Made by a program: the position numbers and the translations under genes. 64,000 nt of DNA, from contig CP150575.1 in the NCBI GenBank assembly GCA_049487715.1, positions 496,001 through 560,000 on the forward strand. Reading direction: 5' to 3'. The notes beneath the pieces are model-generated. The model was not told where the DNA came from. It searched no databases and was given only the letters and a program-made list of their open reading frames with translations. This stretch comes from Pycnococcus provasolii. Lineage: Eukaryota; Chlorophyta; Pseudoscourfieldiophyceae; Pseudoscourfieldiales. This document shows, in pieces, positions 58,001-64,000 of the stretch; the first letter of the stretch is position 1; the number at the start of each line of letters is the position of its first letter.

Positions 58001-58644
58001 ATGGCGCAGCTCGCCTCCGACCAGCTCGGCGAGTCGCAGAGAACAGCCTTCCTCTGGTGCGCCGTAGGTATCACAGCCTTCTTCCTCATCGGCGTCGCCG
58101 TGCGTGTGGTCGCATTCCTCGTTTCCGTCATCCTACCCTCGCTCCTGGGGGTGATGGCGGTTATGGCGATGACAAAGCCGCCTGCGTCCTCTTTTGACGC
58201 GAGGAAAAAGCTGCGCGAAATCACAGCAGAGCAAAGGAGACGGAGAGAAGCTGAGCGCAGTGGAAATAACGGCGACTCGAACCAACGACAGCAGCAGGAG
58301 GATGGCGGGCCACCTAGGAGGGGAATATTCGGTCGCGTGCTTGGATTCTTCACGGAAGCCGTCGAGGACCAGGCTTCTCGACTACTCGCCTCGTTGGGGG
58401 AGACCGACATGATTGACGTCGGCATCGCCTTGGTGGCTCGGACAAAGTTCCACACAGCCAATAATAACGAAACGGATAACAACAACGCCGGTTGGTGGCA
58501 ACTTAACGCTGGCGACATGCTGTGTGTGGGTAAGTCTACCTCTAACCAGTCATCATAGCACATATGAACAACAACTAACCTAACACACTCAATACACCAG
58601 GATGCTTCAACGCGTGGTATGCAATTAAGCACCCAAATCTTTAA
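58001..58644 (+). CDS. Small membrane protein, two exons, unknown
   Basis: Exon 1 (58001-58529) and exon 2 (58601-58644) are joined in phase 1 across a 71-base GTAAGT..CACCAG intron with CTAAC branch motifs; 190 residues. The N-terminus has a long hydrophobic pair (LWCAVGITAFFLIGVAVRVV then FLVSVILPSLLGVMAVMAM), followed by a basic, Gln/Asn-rich soluble part and a C-terminal segment GWWQLNAGDMLCVGCFNAWY. Without the splice the reading would end in KSTSNQSS. It diverges from the glycosylase gene with 137 bases between starts. No family was recognised. Confidence 0.65.
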
Positions 58645-58921
58645 CATTAGCCACAAGCGGCGCAAGCTCATGCTGTCAAAAAAAGACGCCGTTTCCCAGC
58701 CAGTGGTCGTGACATCTCTCTTCCACCAAAAATCCAAGATCGCTCATTCAGTAATGGAATGTACTTTTACTTTTGTCCAGTGGTCGTCCATTCACACAAT
58801 TCATTCAGTGGCGCTAGTTAGCCCCGCATGCGCGCCTGTTGTCGTCGTTGTGTCGTGAAAGCGCTGGTGTAAGATATGCTTTTTTTTTCAACGAATGATC
58901 TAAACCTTACATGTTATTGAC

Positions 58922-60301
58922 TTAAGCCTTTGTCGTAGGAAGGACGTCTTTGGCGGATGCTACTGACGACGACGACGACGACGACGTCGTCGGCGGCGGC
59001 TTGTGCTTGCCGCGCATGAGCTCCTTCTCGAGCAGGTAGGCTCCCGCGAGCGAGAACAGCAACCCCGTCATGTGCATGCCGGTAAATGGCTTCGGATAAA
59101 TCACGAACGACGCGACGAATGTCACAGCTTTGCGTAGACTTGTCACGACCTGCGCTTGGGTCGCGTCAAATTGCTGCACGATTTGAAGGAGCGGAAACAT
59201 GCCCACGTAAACGAACGACACGCTCCCGAAGGTTGCGAGCACCGCACGGCGGGGCCCATACATGAGAAATTGCGTGCCCTTGGCAAGGTCGCCGGTGATG
59301 GCGCAGTAGAGGATGGCAAGCGCGGTGGCGACGAAATTTTGGTACAGCATGAGGTCCTCCTTCACGCTCGATATGGGAGGCGAAGAGGCCACGGGTGGTA
59401 CAGACGCCGCCACGCTGCTCGGCGGCGCAATCGGCGCGGGATGTGGCGCGGCGGCCATTCGGTCCCTCTTGAGGAGCATATCCTGCAGGTTTGCGCAAAC
59501 TGCGGATCCGACGAGCGAAAGAAGGCACGCGACAAGTCCCTTTACCGAGAAGCGCGGAACCTCGCTCGCCTTGTCTGCCAAGCCGAATATGCCAAGGCCC
59601 ACGCACAGGATTGTGGCGAGCGACACAGCACGCCAGCTGAATTTGCGGCCGTTGACCATGAAGCCTAGCAGCATGACGCTCACAACCTTGCCGCTCTTAA
59701 GCAGCGTCGCGGTGGTATAGTTCAGCTCGTGGTACCCGATGTAGCTGAGGCCGTGGCTGACGACGGTGCCAAGCCCAACGAAGAAGTGCCCCCACGTGAA
59801 GCCCGCGACTATGCTCGCCCAGAAGCCTCGCACGGGCTTCAGGTGCTCGTCCGCCATCCTCCTACCGCTGAATTTCGCGCTCGCGGCGCTCGTCTTTCTC
59901 GCGCGCGCACCGTTGTTTGCGTGTCCAAGCGCACTCATGGCATCGCCCTCGACATCCGCGTCGTCGATCTCGTCATTGTTGCGCTTGCCTGCCGTCGCGC
60001 TAAGCCGGAGCGCCCTGGCCGCGGCCGTGAACCTGACGAATCGCGTCGCAAGCTGCACGACGAAGTTGAACGTCGATTCGACGAGCTGAAAGAATATGGG
60101 GCTGTGAAACGCCTTGTCTGTGAACACGCGCTCGGTGCACGCCGCGGACACGGCGTGGAAGAAGACCACCTGTCCAGAGAGCCATACGAACGTCGCGAAT
60201 TCCCTTGAGGATGTGCTGGTGCTTGCCCCAGCGGCATCGCCCTCGGCCGACTCCGACTTGGACGATCCGCCAGCTGCTGGCTTCTCCGCCTTGGACGCCA
60301 T
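58922..60301 (-). CDS. SLC35B-type nucleotide-sugar or PAPS transporter
   Basis: This is 459 residues from ATG 60301 (MASKAEKPAAGGSSKSESAE); the longer upstream frame starts with TTG. About ten membrane helices are seen. The diagnostic segments are TTATLLKSGKVVSVMLLGFM, SLVGSAVCANLQDMLLKRD and QVVTSLRKAVTFVASFVIYP, which match the UAA/SLC35B family (UDP-galactose, UDP-GlcNAc or PAPS antiporters of Golgi and ER). Two soluble insertions (residues about 105-160 and 300-330) are longer than usual. The SLC35B2/B3 PAPS branch is a good candidate given the LKSGK/LRK pattern, but the substrate cannot be fixed by eye. Confidence 0.85.
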   Translation of the reverse strand: MASKAEKPAAGGSSKSESAEGDAAGASTSTSSREFATFVWLSGQVVFFHAVSAACTERVFTDKAFHSPIFFQLVESTFNFVVQLATRFVRFTAAARALRLSATAGKRNNDEIDDADVEGDAMSALGHANNGARARKTSAASAKFSGRRMADEHLKPVRGFWASIVAGFTWGHFFVGLGTVVSHGLSYIGYHELNYTTATLLKSGKVVSVMLLGFMVNGRKFSWRAVSLATILCVGLGIFGLADKASEVPRFSVKGLVACLLSLVGSAVCANLQDMLLKRDRMAAAPHPAPIAPPSSVAASVPPVASSPPISSVKEDLMLYQNFVATALAILYCAITGDLAKGTQFLMYGPRRAVLATFGSVSFVYVGMFPLLQIVQQFDATQAQVVTSLRKAVTFVASFVIYPKPFTGMHMTGLLFSLAGAYLLEKELMRGKHKPPPTTSSSSSSSVASAKDVLPTTKA

Positions 60302-60636
60302 ATATGATCGGTCGTGGGCCGCGGGCGTGATAGTTGAGGTAGCGTCTGCGAGAGGCGGAGGGAAAGCCGGTCTTGCAGTTAAAGGCAACGAGGGATCCCC
60401 CTTCTGAAGAGGAGGAGGAGATCAGCCCGTGCTCTCTTCGAGGGGTCCCGGGAGCCCCCTCTGAACTCTTCCCCCTGGGCTTTGCCCTACGCCGCCGCCA
60501 CTGTCCCCAGTCCAGTCCCCCTCTCACCTCTCCTCTCTCTGCTTCGCTGCCGAGTGCCCTTCGCCCACACCCGCTTGCGTGTCGCGCGCAGTTCCAACGC
60601 GCACCGGTTCTCCAGAGGCGCATCCGTTGAGACTCT

Positions 60637-61314
60637 ATGAGGCCTCCCGCCGGGCGTGGTGGAGGTCGGTCGCCAGGGGGACGCGGCGGATTCGGAGGTC
60701 GGTCGCCAGGCGGAGGACGGGGACGAGGCAGGGGCGGGTACGACAACTCCGCGCCTCCCGAGACGGTCGTCGAGCTTGGCACGTACATGCACGCCTGCGA
60801 GGGTGAGGCGGTGTGCAAGCTGACAAATGCGAAGATTCCCATGTTCAACGGGCCGGTGTGCCTTGAGAATAAGAGTGTCATTGGCAAAATTGAGGAGATT
60901 CTCGGGCCAATTAACGCTTCTCTGTTCACCGTGAAGATGGCGGAGGGCGTGCAGGCGACGAGCTACACCTCGGGAATGAAGTTCTACACCGACCCCGCGC
61001 GACTTCTGCCGCTGGAGCGATTCTTGCCGCAGCCCAGGGGTGCTGGTGGCGGTGGAGGAGGACGCGGAGGTGGCCGAGGAGGTGGACGGGGCGGTGGCCG
61101 AGGAGGGGGTCGCGGCGGCGGGCGTGGTATGGGCGCACGCGGTGGCGGACGTGGTGGTGGCTTTGGCGGACGTGGTGGTGGCTTTGGCGGTCGCTCGCCA
61201 GGTGGAGGACGCGGTGGCAGTTTCGGTGGACGCGGTGGCAGTTTCGGCGGACGCTCGCCAGGTGGAGGACGCGGTGGCAGTTTCGGAGGAGGACGAGGAC
61301 GCGGGCGATACTGA
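60637..61314 (+). CDS. GAR1: GAR1, H/ACA snoRNP subunit
   Basis: This is 225 residues from ATG 60637. An N-terminal GRG-rich region leads to the conserved core ([77 protein letters not shown]), then a long RGG tail in near-perfect repeats. GAR1 supports pseudouridylation of rRNA and snRNA and is part of telomerase RNPs in many eukaryotes. The nucleolus is its site. Tail repeats such as [17 protein letters not shown] are exact at DNA level (61190-61290), so copy-number variation is likely. Confidence 0.95.
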   Translation: MRPPAGRGGGRSPGGRGGFGGRSPGGGRGRGRGGYDNSAPPETVVELGTYMHACEGEAVCKLTNAKIPMFNGPVCLENKSVIGKIEEILGPINASLFTVKMAEGVQATSYTSGMKFYTDPARLLPLERFLPQPRGAGGGGGGRGGGRGGGRGGGRGGGRGGGRGMGARGGGRGGGFGGRGGGFGGRSPGGGRGGSFGGRGGSFGGRSPGGGRGGSFGGGRGRGRY

Positions 61315-61413
61315 CCGACAGAGCAGGTTTTGTTTGTGCAGAGCAAATAGCTATGGGTAAACTAGAACAACAGACTTTTTTAAAAACACAACACAGCAGC
61401 ACCGAGCACGACG

Positions 61414-61818
61414 TCAGTCCATGGCGGTTGCTGCGTGCCCGCTTGACGCGAGCAGCATCGCCCTGATCGTTTCATCCTTGCACTTGTCGAGCGGCGTAAC
61501 GCCGTCGTGGTCCGGTTCGAGCGGGTCCGCGCCTGCGTCAAGCAGCTTGCGCACGACCCCCTCGAACTTGAAGAAGACGGCGTAGTGCAGCGGCGTGTAG
61601 CTTCCGTTGGCACGCCTTCCGTGGTCCGCGCCAGCATCCAGCAAGAGTCTTGCGATGTCCGCGTGTCCGTGGTATGCTGCGTAGTGTATGGCCCGCATTT
61701 CGTCCTGTGGTCCCCACTGGCACGACAGCTGGTCGGGGTCCTCGCCCGCCTCGAGTGCCTTGCGCACGCCGTCGGCGTTTCCCTCTCTCGTGTCCTTGAC
61801 GAGCGTGTACCTCACCAT
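61414..61818 (-). CDS. Small ankyrin-repeat protein
   Basis: This is 134 residues from ATG 61818 (MVRYTLVKDTREGNADGVRK). Three ankyrin repeats are recognisable: VRKALEAGEDPDQLSCQWG, AIHYAAYHGHADIARLLLDA with GAD, and TPLHYAVFFKFEGVVRKLLD with GAD, followed by a half-repeat GVTPLDKCKDETIRAML. The protein is soluble and probably a binding module. It diverges from the TEX261-like gene with 176 bases between starts. Confidence 0.85.
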   Translation of the reverse strand: MVRYTLVKDTREGNADGVRKALEAGEDPDQLSCQWGPQDEMRAIHYAAYHGHADIARLLLDAGADHGRRANGSYTPLHYAVFFKFEGVVRKLLDAGADPLEPDHDGVTPLDKCKDETIRAMLLASSGHAATAMD

Positions 61819-61994
61819 GACGCACGCGCACCTGGCGGACGGACGGACTGGGGAGGCGGAAAGGGAAAGTGGAAGGGGAGGGGAAGGTTCCACAATATAA
61901 TTCGGGGTTGGAAGTTGGAACCCCCATTCCCTTCCCCCTCTCCTCTCCTCTCTTCTTGTCATTCTCCATCTCCGCCCTCAGACTGCGAAGAGCT

Positions 61995-62615
61995 ATGATG
62001 GCGCCGTGGACGATCAGCGCGTCCGACGTCACCGCGTTCCTCGGAGGGTACCTCATCGTGCTCTTCGTCGCGCTCAGCGTCGCCGTCGGCATCTTCTACC
62101 TCGCCGAACTCGTCGAAGAACACACGCGACTCACGATTCAAATCACAAAGTACGCAATCGGCGCAACCGCAGCCTTGCACGCCGTCCTGCTGATCGTAGA
62201 TCGCCTGCCTCTGGTGACCATGCTCGTCAGCGTGACTGCGCAAGGCACGTACTTCAGACTGCTCAAATCAAACTTTCCATTCGTTAGCAGCTTGTCAGAA
62301 CCTGTGCTCACGTCTCTCTGCGCATTTGCGACGAGCCAATACTGCTGGTACGGAACCTTCACCACGCGATGGGCCGACGCACCCGTCGACTTCTCCATTG
62401 GATTCATGATCGTTGTGAGCTGGCTCGTTCCGCTCACACTGCTCATCTCCGTGTCAAGCGCGGATGCGGTGTTGCCACACGGCGCGCCTTCAGCGGCGCC
62501 TTCAGGCTCGCAGCGCAGGGGCGTGGTGCTGCAAGTGCTCGACGCTGGGCGCAACTTTTTCAAAGCAAAAGCAAAACGTGCACTGCCCCAGACGATGCAC
62601 CAGCGCCTCGACTGA
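61995..62615 (+). CDS. TEX261/SVP26-like ER-Golgi cargo adaptor
   Basis: This is 206 residues from ATG 61995. Four or more membrane helices and the family blocks are clear: VGIFYLAELVEEHTRLTIQI, GTYFRLLKSNFPFVSSLSEP and a WLVPLTLLISVSSADAVLP stretch like the conserved PFAFFVSLSAGENVLP of TEX261. The family (Erv26/SVP26 in yeast) helps load glycosyltransferases and other membrane cargo in COPII vesicles. The C-tail is basic and cytosolic. Length equals the usual about 200 residues. Confidence 0.88.
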   Translation: MMAPWTISASDVTAFLGGYLIVLFVALSVAVGIFYLAELVEEHTRLTIQITKYAIGATAALHAVLLIVDRLPLVTMLVSVTAQGTYFRLLKSNFPFVSSLSEPVLTSLCAFATSQYCWYGTFTTRWADAPVDFSIGFMIVVSWLVPLTLLISVSSADAVLPHGAPSAAPSGSQRRGVVLQVLDAGRNFFKAKAKRALPQTMHQRLD

Positions 62616-62688
62616 CACGACCATTCGATTAAATTAAAAAATTTGAATGAAAAACAATTCGTGTAATACTACAAATATCCCTGTCAAG

Positions 62689-64000
62689 TCATAGCGCGCA
62701 AACTGCGAGGTCCGTCAATGTGCCATTGCTTTCCGTCAGGACGAATACGTTGCGAAGCGCCATCATGAACTTCTCGCCGTACTTCCACGGCCATGCCCAG
62801 CGCCATTCACCCGCGAGCTTGTGTATGCGACCCAATGGTTCAACCAGGCCAAACTCCGCGGCGGTGTCGGAGAACGTGCTGTGCGTCTTCATCAGGACGT
62901 CCGCGAGGCTGATGGTAAAGAAGTCAACAAGGATGCGCGTAAATCCCGCGTCACGCTCGTCAGTCGGCAGCTCGTCTGTCTTTTCGTACTTCGACTTGTC
63001 GAGAACGCCGTACGCCGTGTGCATCTGAGGGCCAATCTCGCGCGTCGAGACGACGCGAGCGGTGTCAAAGAGGTACTCGAACCCTTCGTCGAGCACCACC
63101 CCGCTGTCCGCCGCAAGGAACACGGTGGGACGCTCCACAGAGCTTTCCGCTGTCGCGCGGCGGCGTGGCTCGCCGAAGAACCCACGTCCAACCGCACGCG
63201 GGGCTGACGCGACCGTGGTGACGTTGACTCTGTCGTCGCCGGGAAGCGAAGCTTGGCACACATGTCGCGACGCACTTTCCGCGACAAGGCGGCGCGTGCA
63301 CTGCCAGTAGGCGCGCGCGTGCATCGATCCAGGCTGCATGGGGAATCCCTCCGGCGCCATGCCGAAGCTCTCGTCGCCTCGCCGCGCGTGCACTGCGATG
63401 AGCGCACCGTCGTTCACGACGCCCGGCGGCGGAAGCAGCACGTTCTTGCCAATCACGCGCAGGATCAGGCTCGCAAGCTCATCGCGAGGTCTCATCAGCA
63501 GACGCAGGATGCACGCACGCACGTTCGGCTCATCCGACAAGCCGGCGCGCGGTGCGTCGTGGATAAACTCTGGTCGTTTTGCCAGCGCCTCGTGGAGGAA
63601 ATTGTGGCCGTGCCCCTCCATCCAGAAGATGGCGTCGTCGTGCGCGCCGTCGCGCTTGCTTAGAAACTCTTCCCAGCTCTTCCAGCGGTGCCCTGAGTTG
63701 CCGATGTTGAGGCCTTCCTTAAACTCGTCCATCGTGACCATGTGTCCAATCTCGTCAGGCTCGTCCACCGCGGCCGCCTCCGGCCGGCCGTTTGTCTGCT
63801 CAAGTTCGTCCCAGTGCAAGTGCAAGTGCCTTCTCAGCTGCTCGCGGTGGTACTTCCAGGAGATGTGGCTCGGACTCACGTAGCGGTCAATCTCACGCGG
63901 CATGACGAGAATAAGGCGGCGGTTCATCGCCACGGAAAGCACGAAGCCAGTCGCGGCGGCGGTGAGCAAGTTTCCAAACCCGGAGTCGTCCTTGTATTTC
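62689..64000 (-). CDS. Fucosyltransferase-like protein, 5' end beyond window
   Basis: The frame is open from the right edge to TGA 62689 (437 codons seen). The first residues visible, KYKDDSGFGNLLTAAATGFV, are the SGFGN..L start of the nucleotide-binding fold, so the true start lies outside. LIAVHARRGDESFG is the HxRxGD motif of GT23/GT65/GT37-like fucosyltransferases, and TVFLAADSG and KTHSTFSDTAAEFGLVEP are the later GDP-fucose-side blocks. Golgi localisation is expected from the family. The acceptor (N-glycan, O-glycan or wall) is not determined by this sequence. Confidence 0.65.
   Translation of the reverse strand, partial: KYKDDSGFGNLLTAAATGFVLSVAMNRRLILVMPREIDRYVSPSHISWKYHREQLRRHLHLHWDELEQTNGRPEAAAVDEPDEIGHMVTMDEFKEGLNIGNSGHRWKSWEEFLSKRDGAHDDAIFWMEGHGHNFLHEALAKRPEFIHDAPRAGLSDEPNVRACILRLLMRPRDELASLILRVIGKNVLLPPPGVVNDGALIAVHARRGDESFGMAPEGFPMQPGSMHARAYWQCTRRLVAESASRHVCQASLPGDDRVNVTTVASAPRAVGRGFFGEPRRRATAESSVERPTVFLAADSGVVLDEGFEYLFDTARVVSTREIGPQMHTAYGVLDKSKYEKTDELPTDERDAGFTRILVDFFTISLADVLMKTHSTFSDTAAEFGLVEPLGRIHKLAGEWRWAWPWKYGEKFMMALRNVFVLTESNGTLTDLAVCAL

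Noticed and set aside
57646-58737. 363-codon minus-strand frame
   Set aside because: Its start region overlaps the spliced plus-strand gene and its end overlaps the glycosylase in another frame; the text lacks domains.

Overview
The window is a dense nuclear stretch of a photosynthetic eukaryote, most probably a small green alga. Introns are few and short, with GT..AG ends and CTAAC-like branch points. Coding DNA is GC-rich and intergenic gaps are short. Many gene pairs are divergent or convergent, and there are no operons. Plant-type proteins point to the green lineage: serine:glyoxylate aminotransferase, glycerate 3-kinase, PHO1/XPR1-type SPX-EXS, hydroxyproline-rich wall-type modules and BAH+TFIIS-N. 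I cannot name the species. About 40 genes can be supported, of which two run off the window edges. I saw no tRNA, rRNA or CRISPR.

Layout: 1-1349 EML/EMAP-like WD40 protein (minus, cut by the left edge); 1694-2080 possible terminal exon; 2166-4127 fucosyltransferase-like membrane protein (minus); 5298-8636 proline-rich polytopic membrane protein followed by a (GA)n tract; 8881-9288 doubtful exon; 9838-10747 rhodanese-like protein; 10904-12787 MINDY deubiquitinase (minus); 13236-15719 SPX-EXS phosphate exporter (minus); 16683-17196 and 17310-17843 two small spliced genes; 18383-19696 DHHC acyltransferase (minus), divergent from 19872-20942. Then comes a gene-poor 2.5 kb block with an 825-bp foldback repeat.

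Next: 23468-24589 ADP/ATP carrier; 24884-26443 ZnT9-like cation diffusion facilitator (minus); 26772-29011 Rtf1 (one frame break); about 29280-31144 BAH+TFIIS-N protein; 31245-32618 hydroxypyruvate reductase (minus), divergent from 33476-34984 serine:glyoxylate aminotransferase; 35301-37349 TPR/zinc protein (minus); 37808-38887 glycerate 3-kinase; 38950-41526 Ala-rich protein (minus); 41673-43187 sialidase-like secreted protein (minus); 43332-44528 HAD protein (minus); 45197-46021 Ubl-like protein; 46105-46332 small membrane protein (minus); 46455-48158 membrane protein; 48325-49476 helical protein; 49659-49880 NAA38/LSm (minus); 50437-51049 PLAC8 protein (minus); 52463-52966 Rad6 E2 (minus); 53398-54720 GPI-type mucin-like protein (minus); 55650-56693 malonyl-CoA:ACP transacylase; 56771-57863 HhH-GPD glycosylase (minus); 58001-58644 small membrane protein; 58922-60301 SLC35B transporter (minus); 60637-61314 GAR1; 61414-61818 ankyrin protein (minus); 61995-62615 TEX261/SVP26; 62689-64000 fucosyltransferase-like (minus, cut by the right edge).

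The most striking system is metabolic. The genes for the last three consecutive steps of photorespiration sit within 7.7 kb: serine to hydroxypyruvate, hydroxypyruvate to glycerate, glycerate to 3-phosphoglycerate. Only one unrelated gene interrupts them, and the first two share a divergent promoter region and both carry mitochondrial-type presequences. A second recurring pattern is short TTAGGG/CCCTAA arrays about 90-210 bp upstream of start codons. A third is the large foldback element built of perfect palindromes.
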